Counted from the first letter of the stretch, positions 49,641 to 62,162 are shown. The stretch: 64,000 bases of DNA from Chlorokybus atmophyticus (GCA_009103225.1 RHPI01002699.1:251517-315516), one strand, 5' to 3'. A program made the numbers and translations. The notes: generated by a model not told the origin, from the letters alone.

Positions 49641-51981
49641 ATGGCGGCGGCGTTGTCAGTGGCGGCATGCATGGGGTTGGGGGCATTGCAGGTCAGGATC
49701 CAGGGGCCCAGACACGTGTCGCGCTCGCAGAACCGGCTGCAGCTGAAGACGCAGCAGCTGTGCCGTCGCCGCTGCGCTGTCACTAGCTGCCAGCTGGCTG
49801 GGCCTCAGCCGCCACCTGTCAGCACCAATGCCGTCAGCGATGTCGCTGAGGCCGTCTCCGACATCGCTGACGGGGTCGCTGGAGGGGTTCAGGAAGCTAA
49901 GGCAGCCGTCGCAGCTGTAGCGGACGTTGACATGCGGCAGCTGAGAAGGTGAGGTAAGGGTGCATTGCCAAATGCACACACATACACATGCGCACACATA
50001 CACGCACACAACATTCGCACACGCACATGCATATGCACATGCACGCCAACCGAGTTTGTTTCTCTCTTAATCTGCTGTCAACTTGAAGCCTTGCTTGTTA
50101 GTTTCCAGCATTGGAGATGGCTAATAAGCATGCAATGCAGCCATGTGTGAACATGCGTGCTTGCAACTATCCTACAGCTTTTATGTCACTGCTTGTGTCA
50201 ACACTGCAGGTCGCATCGCTCATACAGACATCTATGTCGACAGTACTATGCTGCGCAGTAACATAGACGGTGTGTCACAGCAAATACATAATGTACAACA
50301 ACACAGAACAGTCGAATTCACGACTCTATGTCAATATCACCCAGGTTTTTGCTAGCTTCTGCTACATTATTATCTTCTCAAGCGAGTGCTTTTGGTGGTG
50401 CAAGCCTTATACCACACTGTCCTGACACTACAAGGACAGTGTTTGTGGTTGACCTGGCTGATTGGTGCTTCACCAATCGAAGCGACCTGCATGTTGTTGT
50501 TTGCCGTGAGACACATACATGCACAGGCATTGCACTGGCGCGCGCACGCGCAGAAGTAGTGCGCGCTCATGCTCGGGCACACCTGCGCTCACGCACGCAC
50601 GTACACGCGTGCGTGACGGTATGCACGTATTTGCACAGGCACCGCCCACCCACGCATGCATGCACGGAGAGCATCACGACCACACCAACCAACAACAACC
50701 ACAGTGTGCTGATTGTCACCATGCCCACTCCGTCGTGCCCACCCAGGTACCGCACGCTCCTCGCGCCCTTCTTCGAGCGCGAGACTGTCCTCACGCCCCT
50801 CGCGGATGGCGTCTGGGCGCTCGAGCAGCCAGCCGGACTCTTCGGCATCGATTTTGGTAAACGACGGCAGTTTGGTGTTTGCAGTTAATTAATGTCTTGT
50901 GTTACACGCGTGCATACATTTGTTGTGCTTGTTGGATCATTCTCATGCAAGCGGTTGCTTCTACCAGGTCTTCGCATGGTGGCTGTGAAGCTTGCTGATG
51001 GCTCCCTAGCCCTTATCAACCCGGTAGGTAAGGCACGCCTATTGCAGCGCTTCAGCTATGCTTGTTGGCTTCCATAATCACCCAAACATCCTCACCACGC
51101 AACTGCTATGGTTGCGCCATTGCAACATCTACGGTCTATCCATACATTTGTCTTGAGCACAAGTGTTATTGTTGTCTCTGCAGCATTGACAGAGGAGTGC
51201 AAGCAGCAGTTAGCTTCTCTCTCCTCGCACATCTCTCACCTCCTCATCCTCAACACCAACATCGAGCACCGTTACTTCGCTTGCGACTACACATCCACAT
51301 ATTCCAACATAACTATCTCCGCCCCCGAGCCGTTCCTCTCTTCTCCACCCAAAGAGCTTCCCCGCGTCAACTACGCCCTAACCAACATGCCGAAGGAGTT
51401 GAAAGACAAGTTTGATGTGGCTGTGTTGAAAGTTGATGCGTTTGAAGAGTGCGTGCTGTGGCATAAAGAGAGCGGGAGCGTGCTTGTGGGAGATGTGGTG
51501 ATGCATGTGACGGAGAGGTTTGCGCGCAACGGGTTGTTCCGAAGCCTGCTGAAGGTGAGCAAAGCTGGGAACCAGGATATTTGTTCAAGTTGTCGTGTCA
51601 TCAACCCTCACAAGCGACAAGCAAACACTCTCAAACCCAACATGCACATGCTTCATTAGCAGTGATGACTACTGTGTGCATGTCACTCACTCATGTGTTT
51701 CAGATTGTTGGGTTTTACGATCGGCCGGGAATATTGCCACCGCTCGATAAGTTGATGGTGCAAAAGCCGCACATGGAGCAAGCACAGGTAAGTATTTGGC
51801 ACATGCAATGTTGTTGGGATAAGGTCGTTCATGTTCTAGTCACATTACGATTGTGTGTCAACAGGTTGCGGTGAGACACATGGCCACATGGGACATCACA
51901 AGGTGGGTGCCTGGCCATGGTGAAGTTGTGGAGGACAATGCTGCAGAGTTGTTCAAGAAAGAGTTTGCTGCTTTGCTGTAG
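49641..51981 (+). CDS. Plastid DUF4336 protein
   Basis: 349 aa. Exons: 49641-49948, 50747-50856, 50968-51027, 51184-51554, 51704-51787 and 51865-51981, all in phase. An Arg/Ser/Ala-rich plastid transit peptide is followed by a small repeat of AVSDVAEAVSDIADGV character. The DUF4336 body then follows: YRTLLAPFFERETVLTPLAD, GVWALEQP, GIDFGLRMVAVKLADGSLAL, ALTEECKQQL, NTNIEHRYFA and KVDAFEECVLWHKESGSVLV. I recall this family as plastid proteins of plants, algae and cyanobacteria with a metallo-beta-lactamase-like fold and no known function. I see no HxHxDH metal motif. The start is ATG 49641. The next gene is convergent, 395 bp away. Confidence 0.8.
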
Positions 51982-52376
51982 AGTGGGTTTGCTTAGTGTG
52001 ATTATTTTGAGTTTGCTACAAGTGGTGTAAATCAGCTGCTATAGCTGTTTGTGGTAGCACCTGTGTGCAATAGCACGACAAACCTATCAATAAGACCAAT
52101 GTGTACATGTCGTGTGTTGGCGAACCAATTGTTGTGTGTATGTAGGAGGTTGGGGAACCAACAGCTGGTGTGTACAACAAATACACCGTGGCATTGCTCA
52201 CGTGCTTGTCCAAACAAGGATGACATAAAGGCTGTCCATGGAATCAGATTAAGTACAGGTGAATGTTGACTAGAACTAAAAACCGGTACAAGAATGGAGC
52301 AAAACATGCTAAGAAATTATGATGGTACAGGGAGCTTGTGTGTTTTTACAGGTGTGCTGCTGCATCATCATCATCA
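51982..52376. other. Convergent spacer
   Basis: 3' ends of the DUF4336 and TerB-like genes. Nothing else recognised. Confidence 0.5.
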
Positions 52377-54120
52377 TCAAAGCTCAAACTCTGCTGGGTT
52401 GATGCCGGCAGCATTGCACGCCTCCTTCACAATCTTCTTTTCTTTCTTGTCGAAATTGCCGTCTGCTCCGCCGATGACTATGCCAACCTGTTCCATGGCA
52501 GTGACAGTCAACACCAAGACGTGTAACATATCCCTGCATATGCGTGCAAACTGTGATTGTGGTGTGCGTGACATTACAGACGGTTGCCTTCATGTGCTAT
52601 GCAGACATGTGCACATGCATGCAGGCAGGCTGTGACAATAGCAACTGTGTTGCGTATGCGCGTAACATACAAGTGAATATCGCATATACACATGCAGATG
52701 TAATACCTGTATAACCGCGCGCGCCTGCTCAGGCTTCTTCCTCAACTTGCCGACAAGCTGAAGAAGCTCAATAGACCCAAACTGCGACAACATGATGGTG
52801 TAATACACCAAAACAACTCTCCCCCCCCCCCCACCCACCCACACCCACACCCACACTCTCCACGCGCACGCGCACACACACACGCACAAACCCACCTTAT
52901 GCTGCCACGTCACGCTGCCATCAACAACAGACACAACATTCTGCACAAAGCCACATCCCCCCCTCTCACCTCGAAGTCCCTTTCCAATTTGTCGCAGTAC
53001 GCCTCGTACTTGGCTCTCAGGTCCTCCAAGTTGAACACTTTGAGCGCGTCGTTGCTGACGATGAAGGCGGCCGTCTTGCGACGCTCCGACGCGTCGATCG
53101 TGCCGTCGGCCGCGGCGACCAGGGCGCACATCGCCATCGCGGCCTGGGTGGGTGAGTGGGGGTGCGTGTCGGTGGGGGTGCGGGCGTGAGTACACGCGTG
53201 TGCGCACGTGTGCATGGGTGTGTGCGTGTGTGCACGCATATGTTGTGTGGAAGTCAGAAGTTCGTTTACTCGTTTAATTTTATATTTTATATGCTGAGCT
53301 GTGCAAGCAAGCGTAATTTATGCTGACAACAATGCTGGGTGCCAATATTGTGATGCATACATGCTGTCAGTATGCAGTTTAATAGGAACTGTTGGCATTA
53401 CTATATCAGTGTACTAAGAAGCCAACTCAGTACGAGAGAGAAAACTAATGCTTATGCCATTGTAATGAACCGTGTCCTGCCATGCGAATTGTCATAAACA
53501 GCACAAGTACAGTTCAGTGGTATCACAAGTATGATCGACCAGCACTAGCATTACCAGCCGTTGACATAAACGACTCACGTCAATCATGCTGTGTGCATGC
53601 TGGTACATGCTGCATTGAGCAAGAGCCATGCATGCATTGACAACAATCCTGCTTCAAGTGCAACATGCCACACAACAACAACAACAACAACGCCATGCAA
53701 CACGCCATATGCCATATTGAGCAACACACACTCACGTCGGCAAACTCCTGGTTGTTGTATTTGGCGATGGTGTTCTGCAGATTCAGTCCCAGTTTGGGCA
53801 GGTTGTTCTTGAAGTCCGCCCACAGGCCCTTCAGGTTGGGCTGGGCCGAGACCACCACCGGAGACCTCCTGCGGGAGGAGAGGCGGAGAGGGGAGGACGA
53901 CACCGGCTTGATGGGAAGAGACCTGGGCAATGTAAGTGATGAGAAGGAGGAGAAGGAGGAGAAGGAGGGGGAGGAGGAGGAGGATAGCCATGAGTACAGT
54001 GCCCTGCATAGCTTACCTGAAGCTGCGACGGCCGTCGCCGAGTGTTGCGCGTGTTGCATTTACGCGTGTAGGCTGAGTAAGGGCGGCTGAGCATACCACC
54101 ATCATCGTCGCTGCCGCCAT
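52377..54120 (-). CDS. Plastid-targeted TerB-like protein
   Basis: 216 aa. Exons: 54017-54120, 53736-53922, 52970-53143, 52707-52781 and 52377-52487, all in phase. The first 60 residues are rich in Ser, Arg and Ala and end in SPVVVSAQ, a typical chloroplast transit peptide. The rest matches bacterial tellurite-resistance TerB over its whole length: FKNNLPKLGLNLQNTIAKY, AMAMCALVAAADGTIDASER, FIVSNDALKVFNLEDL, GKLRKKPEQARAVIQVGI and GGADGNFDKKEKKIVKEA. TerB binds metal through acidic residues in two DGxxxxxE motifs, and both are present here (ADGTIDASE, ADGNFDKKE). Its role in the plastid is unknown. A bacterial or endosymbiotic origin is likely, with introns gained since. Confidence 0.88.
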
Positions 54121-54900
54121 GGTCGCCAACGACGATGCCGACAATAAGGCGGCGAACAAAGACTGTCAGCCGTCGATGGGATGAAGGATTGGATAGCTAC
54201 AATCAGACGGTGTTGCGTATAATCAGCGTACTGTACACGTGGCAGTACCGAAAGCCTCCGACTATCAGCATCCGACGCTTTGAAGCCCCTTGAGTTGTGC
54301 TGCTTGTGCTCCTTACGCACAAGAAGCACAACGAGCTTGGTGACTGTGACGCCACTACCAGTTGGTATCTGGCAATTGTAAACTGGTAGTGGCAATGGCC
54401 ATTTGCTACACTGATGGCTTGGACGGGCAGTGCCAGTGGCAGACTGGTACTGGTACTGGCGCTGGCTGGTGGCAGGTGTCGCTTCGTGTCCAGCACGTGC
54501 CAGGAACAGTTACTGTAAAGATTTGAAATCGCAGAAACATTGAGAAACGGCTCCCGCGGACCGCAATCCTCGGTCAGGTTAACCAAGACAAGTGAACTCG
54601 CTCAACAATGGCTGTAACTGCACAAATTACCGTTAAGCTTACTCAACAACTAGCCCAAGGGGCAGCAGTTTAACTTCAACAAGTGCCTCGAGCGTTCAAC
54701 TTCAACGAAGTCCAATTCAGGCTGAGTTATTCAGCTGACAATGCAGTTGCGATTTGACTGGCTTCGTGGAGTTTGACAGCTTTCGAAAAATCATAACGGC
54801 TTCTTCGGTGGGGACGTCGGCGAGGTGGCCGGCGGCGTAGCTGCTGTATTTTGTTGCATTATTATTGTCGTTGAGGTTAGGGTTTGAGAGCAGGGCGGCG
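54121..54900. promoter_or_regulatory. Divergent promoter region, TerB-like / ICME genes
   Basis: Holds both 5' regions. It contains the perfect inverted repeat at 54351-54393, an ACTGGTACTGG-rich stretch around 54440, and the telo-box TTAGGGTTT at 54877-54885, about 16 bases upstream of the ICME start codon. Confidence 0.5.
54351..54393. repeat. Perfect 13-bp inverted repeat in divergent promoter
   Basis: GCCACTACCAGTT (54351-54363) and AACTGGTAGTGGC (54381-54393) flank a 17-base spacer. Confidence 0.9.
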
Positions 54901-57435
54901 ATGGCCGCGGCGGCGGCCGTGATGTTGGCTGCGGGGGTGGAGCTGATCACCGTCGGAGAGGAGGACGGCAATGGCCACGGCAGCGGCGGGGGCGGCGGCG
55001 GCGCTGGGATCAGCAGCGCTCAGGCTCAGCAGGCGCTGAAGAGGCGGCAGTACAAGCTGGCTAGGTTGACTGCCAGGCTTGCTGCCTCAGGAGGTGGAGG
55101 AGGAGGAGGAGGAGGTGGAGGCGGAGCGTTGACAGGGGCGGCGTGCTGCTCCGCCACTGGGGTGGCGTCGCCGGCATGGCTGCCTAGGGGCAGCAGCTTC
55201 GGCAGCTCTTCCAGCCTGGACGGAGTGATCCAGCCGCCTGGCAGGCGTCAGGGAAACCTCTCCCGTCCGCCGTCGCCCTGCTCGACCAGCAGCGATGCTG
55301 GCGGTGATGAGGCTGGCGTCGGCCTCCTCCGTCCCCTTGTCCGTGGCGCCCGCAGCGTTGTTGCTGAGCTTGTGCACTGCGTCCTTGAGACAGTCCTACT
55401 GGGCCGCCTTGCTGTCCGCCTAGCTCGCGCCCTTGGCCTGGGCGCTCAGTGGATTCGCAAGCTTGGAGCGCTGCTCATTTATGCCACACTGCTTACGCCA
55501 GGCTTCTTGCAGGTGAGTTAGACATTCGCATTGCTAGGTGGACATGTGCAAGACACAGTAATACTATCACTAACGAAGAGTGATACATTGCACATTGCAA
55601 GCAAATCTTCTCCGAGGAAATGGTACTGATGTTGTGGTTTGCACAAGTTCATGCATCAACATATGAGATGTGCTCTCGCGGACAGATGCTTAACTGCGTG
55701 AGTGCATGTGTGCTTGCCAAACCAGTGCGTAGTAATGATATGCTAAGAGCCACACGCACGAGAGTGTGTTCATGCGTGTTTTTGCACGCGTGTTCTGTAT
55801 TTTGGGTGCTGGTTTGTGCGCCCACGCACTCCACTATCACCCATGCACATGTGTCTGCTCATCACTTCCGTATACTGTTCTGTGTCATGTGCACACTGTT
55901 TATTGACATGTTGGGTTTTATTGTTCAGGTGTTGGCGTTCTTTCTGTCTTCTCCACGAGTGCTGAAGTCAGTTGTGTACGGCCCAAAGCCGCGCAATCGT
56001 CTCGATCTCTTTCTGCCACCGGAGGAGGAAGTCGAGGGCGGTCCTTCACCGCAACAGAGCCAGCATCCGAAGCCTGTTGTGGTGTTTCTAACAGGCGGCG
56101 CCTGGATTATTGGTAAGATAATGCATGCGGGAGTGTTTGCAGGCTGCAGTTACTGTATGCGTCTTAAGCGCGTGCAAGCCAAGCCGCATGGCGCTTCAGC
56201 ACAGCAGTATCCAACTGATGCTATAGCAACACAGTAACAGTATTTACGTGTGTGTACTGCAGGGTACAAAGGATGGGGCGCATTGCTTGGCAAGGTACAA
56301 CATACCCATGCACCCAAACGCACACACAGGCACATGCACATGCACATGCGTGAATGCACACTCACACAGACGGGCGCGTACACACACAAGCACGCGCACC
56401 TTACAAGCACACATGGAAGCACACACAGACTCAGGCACACATACGTATCAGACGCACGCATGCACATGTGCATGTAAGAACCGGCATGTTTCGCACTAAC
56501 CATAACGTGACATTGAAGTTGTAGCAACAAAGCTCTCCCAACTTGCAGGTGTTGTCTGAGAGAGGAGTCATCGTCGCATGTTTAGACTACAGGAACTTCC
56601 CTCAAGGCACCATTTCAGATATGGTTGAGGACGTCTCCTGTGGCCTGCAATGGGTCCTGGAGAACGCGCATTGTTATGGCGGCGACACTTCACAGGTCAG
56701 CACGTACAACCACATTGGTGATACAGATGGATATGTGGACATGTGTGCTTGTGTGCTCGCTATAAAGCTTGAATTGACAGAAGTGTATCACTGTAGGTGA
56801 CGATTGTGGGGCAGTCTGCAGGCGCCCACTTGGGCGCCACAGCTTTACTTCAGCAGGCAGAAAGGGAGTTGAGGGGTGAGAGCGTTAGCTGGGGTTGTGC
56901 CAACATACACGCCTTCATAGGCGTCTCCGGTCCTTATGATCTCGCTGGCATCATTGACCATTTCGACAAGCGCGGGCTGTCGCGTTCCGTATTCTTGTCC
57001 ATTATGGAAGGGGAGGAGTCTCTTGCAGCCTTCTCGCCAACATGCATTGTGCAGGCGCAGTTGTCCTCTCACCTCGCAAACTGGCAAGACCGCATGTCGA
57101 CACAACAACTGGAGCCGCTGATGGCGCGCATACTCCCCCCGTGCATGCTACTACACGGCACATCCGACTCATCCATCCCATGGCAAAGCTCTGAAGAGTT
57201 TGCTGCGGCTTTGCAGTCGATCGGTGCACCGGTCTGGGTGAAGTATTATGAGGGAAAGACCCACACCGATCCCATTGTGGAAATACCGTTGTTGGGTGAG
57301 AGGGACGAGCTCGTGGAAGACATCCTCAGAGTTGTGTGCGGGGATGCGATGATGGAAGAGTACAGCCAACGCCCTGGTAGACGATACGTGCCTGACTTTT
57401 TGGTTAACTGGGCACGCAAAATATGTCCCTTCTGA
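54901..57435 (+). CDS. ICME: Isoprenylcysteine alpha-carbonyl methylesterase
   Basis: Alpha/beta hydrolase that removes the methyl ester from prenylated C-terminal cysteines, an endomembrane enzyme best known for tuning ABA signalling in Arabidopsis. 537 aa; exons 54901-55512, 55929-56112, 56263-56294, 56549-56695 and 56797-57435. A Gly-rich N-terminus and a hydrophobic helix (GALLIYATLLTPGFLQVL) precede PKPRNRLDLFLP, the oxyanion motif VVVFLTGGAWIIG and CLDYRNFPQGTISDMVEDV. The catalytic serine is in GQSAGAH, the acid in LHGTSDSSIPW and the histidine in YEGKTHTD. The block DHFDKRGLSRSVFLSIMEGE is close to the plant enzyme as I recall it. ATG 54901 is the first in-frame Met after the telo-box. 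Confidence 0.93.
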
Positions 57436-58105
57436 AGCTACTAAGCAGCCGCAACGCTATATTTATGTGTTGCACCAGCGTCCATGCGCGAAACGTTGTA
57501 TCATACATTGGCTTATGTATGTGAGCTGCGTAGAGAGTAGGCTGCGCAGTCAACTTCGCATTGACTGGTAGTTTCGTACAGGTGGTAGATTGTGTGCTTG
57601 TGTGTGTTTTGGTCCTGACCACCAGCAGCATTAGAATGTGTGCTGATGACCAGTGGTGAGTTTTGGTAGCTTAGCACAGTACTGTCCCCTGTGGTAAGTA
57701 TAGGTTCAAGCGCTATTAATCTGTGACCGTGTGGGGGTAGAACTACGGGAGCAAATGCCTGCGAACAGATGCAATCTCTAGATCGCAAATACCAAAGCAC
57801 GAAACTACCATGGAATCGCACCTCATCTCAAAGTCCTTGCCTTGCGCATGCAGCTGCTGTAAAGTTGCGAGGCAATCATGATGGGTAGAGTGGCCTCCTG
57901 GTGGGTAGAGAGGCGATGAAAATCACTTGCACTCTGCAACTTCCAAATCCTGGAAAATAGCCTCGTAGAGGCAGTGCAGTCATAGTCAATTCACCAATAT
58001 GCTACAACCCAGGACTACTGGGGAATCGTGTATACCGTACATACGCTACATAACCGACAACTCAACGAGCTGATAACAAAATCAACAACGCAACAGGCCA
58101 AGCCT
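57436..58105. other. Convergent spacer
   Basis: 3' ends of the ICME and STIM-like genes. I see no gene. Confidence 0.5.
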
Positions 58106-61100
58106 TCAAGTCAATAGATTTTTTAAACTCAACCGCCGCTTGCTGCTGCCAGAAGACACAGTGCTTTGGCCACTGTCACTGTTGAACAAACTGCTGCGGT
58201 GAGTGTTGTCTGGGCTTGGCGCCGCATCCCTAGTAGTCACGCCGCTCTGCGAAACAAACACGCTTGGAGCAGTCGATACATGTTGAGCACGTTCGCTCCG
58301 CATGCTGCGGCTGATCTTGTTCTTCTTATCAAGCGCTTGTTGCTTGTCGGGTGGCAGCAGCGAGAAGCACGCCTCGCACAAGCACGTGGACTCTAGGTCG
58401 CACTTGCCGGCGGGACCGTGAGGTGAGTAGCGCGTGTGCTCGGGACAGATCACGCCCTGGCAGCCACCGCAGTAGTGTCTCCTAAATGTCATACGCCAAT
58501 CCCCGAGCTTGTACCAGCGATCAAAACGTGCACGACAGCCATCAACCTTGCACCTGCCAACCACCAGTGTGCAGTGAGTTACTGCCATCCTGGACAACTG
58601 CTGGTCACATAGAGGTGAAGCATATTGGAAGACAGCCTGATACCTGTAGCGCATGCGGTCTGGATCATTCCTTTTGCTGCCTGAGTTTTTGCCATGTCCA
58701 CCACCGGTTTGCTCATTTCTCTGCACACGCGCATGTCATGACCATGCAGCAAAAGACATTCCAAGTATCACCTGTGAGAAGAACGCAAGCTGATGCTGCT
58801 TACCCTGGACAGCGCGGGTGAGCCTCCTTCATCTTCTGAAGCAGGTGTGCTACCATCTCCAGTCTACAGGCAAACAACGAGGTCAACTGACGCAACTACT
58901 CTTGCAAACGTGCAAAGAGCAACCCCCGGCATACCCGGCGCGCAATGTCAATGTCAGTCGGATGCACAAGGCCCATTGCACGCATATTCCTGACCAGCTC
59001 AGCCACAACTTCCATCCCATCTGATCTTGTCTGAGGACTGTCTCTTCCGGAACTGCTGCCGCCGTCTGCGTGCCGGCTCATGTTGATGTCACTGTCAAAT
59101 GAAACATTGTCAATGGCATACATTTTTGTTGTTGTACTTCGGCTTGCTGTGCTTATTGTCTGCGCAAGTGTGCCGCTCAGCAACACTGCGCTGGTTATGC
59201 CACAGAAGTTTATACCTCAGGACTCGTGTGAGCTCCCTCCTGAGCCTCCTCTCATCCCACTCATCAACGTCGGTGACTCCCGCCTCAAGCATGGGACTCT
59301 CTGATCCCGCACCGCTGTTCAGATCAGGCTGCATTAGCACATGCACGCACACAGATACACCCTTGCATGCGCACGCATATGCGCACTACCTGCTCTCGTA
59401 GCCTGAAGACAGGTGCATTGCATCCCCGGCAGCGTCAACAGAAGTGCCGCTGCTGTCATCCGTAGGACTGGTCGCCTGGCTGCGCAAAGCTTTCTGCTGC
59501 TCCAATAGTATTACCATCTGCGCCATGCACCGCATGGTCGACCAGTGCCGGCTGCGCACCCCTGCTGATAGGTCAACACCAGCTCAACTTGTGCCAGGCA
59601 CCCATCATCTACACAAAGGTTACATGAGCTGAACAACCTTCCTATGGGCTGGGCAACAAACCTGCTGGCAATGGCATAGGAAGCGGAGGCTTTCCATGAA
59701 GACCTGAGAGCCACAAACATTGGGAGTTACAGCACACACACTAGACACACACACACCCTTAGCCATTATGTTCAAGATGTTGCGCGTTCAGGAAAATTAT
59801 TGTGATGCCAGCCAGATGTGGCTATCATCGCGTACGCTCACCGCTTGGTTTGTTGTCACTGGGAGGGCGTGGGGGTCGCGGGTTGGGCGATAGTGGGCTG
59901 GAGCGTTGCACCACCTGAAGGTTCGGGTTGGAGCGTGACTTGCTCAGGCCGCGTGCAGCAACAGGTGGTTCTGTCGGGGCGATTGCAATGGGCGCAATGG
60001 GTGCCGACTTGCTCGACTCATACATGCGGGCTTCAAGACCGTTAGCCATGAGATCAGGAGGAGGAACAGGAGAAGTTGCAGCAGAAACAAGCTGCTTGGC
60101 GGGTGTTTTGTGATACATTGCGTGAGACCATAACCCGTACAGTACAACAGCACCAAGTACTGCTGATACGACCATGACAGGCAGTGAAGCATTGAAGCTG
60201 CTTTTCGAACTGCGTGGCTGAGCTGCAGTTTTGCAGTCTACTGTAGCCGGCTTGCTGTGACCATATGCACCCCATGCGGTGACCCTGCCAGGGCATAAAC
60301 CATCAGCACCTTGACAGACCATGCCATGTCCCCTCCTGTTGAGCGCAACTCACCTGTATGAGTAGACAGTGTCTGGTTGCAAGTTTCGGTCGAGGTAACC
60401 CGTGTCCGTGATTGCTCCATAGAGCTCCCAATACGGGTTGTGCTCTGACCTCCGCCTGATCTCATACGAATGCACGGGTGGAAAGCCTTCTTGTTCGGGA
60501 GGGTCCCACTGCAGTAAACAGGCACCTGAGTCAACGTGTGCAAACACTGCAGTGAAAGGCTTAGCATAAGAAGCGCGTAACACACCTGCAATGCAACCTT
60601 GTCACCATTCACGCTGCACGCCAGTTGCGAGGGCTCACTGGGAGCTGCAGAAAAACAGCTATGTTCAATTGCTGCCCTCCAGATTGTGTGTTGTATACAT
60701 GTGTCGTGCCACGCAGCGCATTTGAAAATAGCGCACCTTTGCCTATCCCAAGCACTTGCATCTTGAGAGCACGCAACAGCTGCTCGCGATGAAGGCGTGA
60801 TGTGACCCCGAGGTCTCGGTCGAGGGCAGCTCCATCCTGCGCAAGCAGCGTCGGGAAGTCCAACGCTGTAACGGCATTTGCTGCAAATGCTTTAGAGTAC
60901 TGAGGCAACTTGACCCCGTGTGCAACCCACTCCGCGACTGCATCCGCTGTCAACTTTGCATCCCTTCGCGCCTGACCAAGAAGGGAGAGTTGGCATGAAT
61001 GCCAACTTTGGTACAGTGTGCACAACGTAGCGTGCACATAACTACATGTACTCGTTACACTGCATGTGGTACTATGCCACATGCTTACATGCATTCATAC

Positions 61101-62054
61101 ATTCTGCCGTGTGTGCACGTCACAGGTGAATGGCTAGTGTTGTGCCTGCAGTGTGCTTGAGGGTGGTTTGTGGTGAAGCAGTCACCAGGCTAGTAACTAG
61201 GATGGTTGACACATACCAAGTGGGACAGAAGCTCTGTTTCAGAGATGGTCAGCCCATGGTTGACATCGAGGTGGCCAAGTAGCTGTTTAACGCCCTGCTT
61301 GATCTCTGCTTCGCTGTCAAAATCCGGCGAGTCGCCCAGCTGCTGGCCCACAAACTCCCGTGCCTCCTCACTGTCGATCGCACCGTCCAAGTTGCGATCC
61401 AACGACCTGAAGAACGCCCTGGCTGCTGCTGTTGCCTCCTTTGCTCCTTCTTCTTTTCCTACACGCACAATGCAGTGTAACATGCAAGCCCATGTAACAT
61501 TGAGCTTACTGTGCACACACCAATTACAAGTTGTATGTCCAGTGCAAGCTGCGGAAGAATGCGTGTGCAGTTGACTGTCTGCTCCGTCAGCAGCTGCTAT
61601 GGATATTTTCGCTTGCTTTTGCAAGTAAATCTCATATCAATATCAGCGTCAAGTACCATCAGTTCCATCACTCATATAGATCTACCAGCCCAAGAGAGAA
61701 CAATGCACCGTGTCTTTGCATTTTACAGTCAGTTCAATCACCTCTTTCTAAGCACAACTCAACACAAACGTAGTTGGCCATTGCTCACTGTCTAACTATG
61801 AAGCTTAACACCGCTGTCAAAAACGAGCAACTGATTTGTGAATTACGACGTGGCAGCCCCGAACAAAGCACACATATGCTCACAAGCAAATCGCATTGAA
61901 TGAACATGAACGCAAATGCAAGCAGAATGCCAGCACAATCGGTTGAGGCACACGGCCCGCTTGACTGCTTACCAGCTGCGGGTGCAGTGGCGGCGACCAA
62001 ACACGACAATGCAAACAGCAGGATAGCAGCCCGCAGCCGGACACGCCACGTCAT
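58106..62054 (-). CDS. STIM-like EF-hand/SAM/FN3 membrane protein with FYVE-like finger
   Basis: 756 aa, 13 exons in one phase: 61973-62054, 61217-61458, 60737-60971, 60586-60644, 60354-60508, 59842-60284, 59662-59703, 59390-59561, 59216-59314, 58935-59091, 58804-58863, 58644-58720 and 58106-58553. Order: signal peptide (AAILLFALSCLVAATA); canonical EF loop DRNLDGAIDSEE (aa 48-59); a second, weak EF (DVNHGLTISETE); SAM domain with WVAHGVKLPQY and SRLHREQLLRALKMQVLG; fibronectin III (WDPPEQEGFPPVHSYEI to YSYRVTAWGAYG); transmembrane helix (LPVMVVSAVLGAVVLYGLW); Pro-rich cytosolic region; short helical segments; FYVE-like finger (CKVDGC, RRHYCGGCQGVIC, CLCEAC). The EF-SAM part parallels animal STIM, so a calcium sensor in the ER lumen is likely. 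The intron between the last two exons is a multiple of three and could be retained. Confidence 0.85.
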
Positions 62055-62162
62055 CTGAGGCAATGCATGTCCCGCAGAACAATACCGCCACCGCCACCGC
62101 CACCGTCGCCGCCCCCTGCCGCTGATCGCCACGTAACAGTGCGGGTTTAGGGCGTCGCAACG

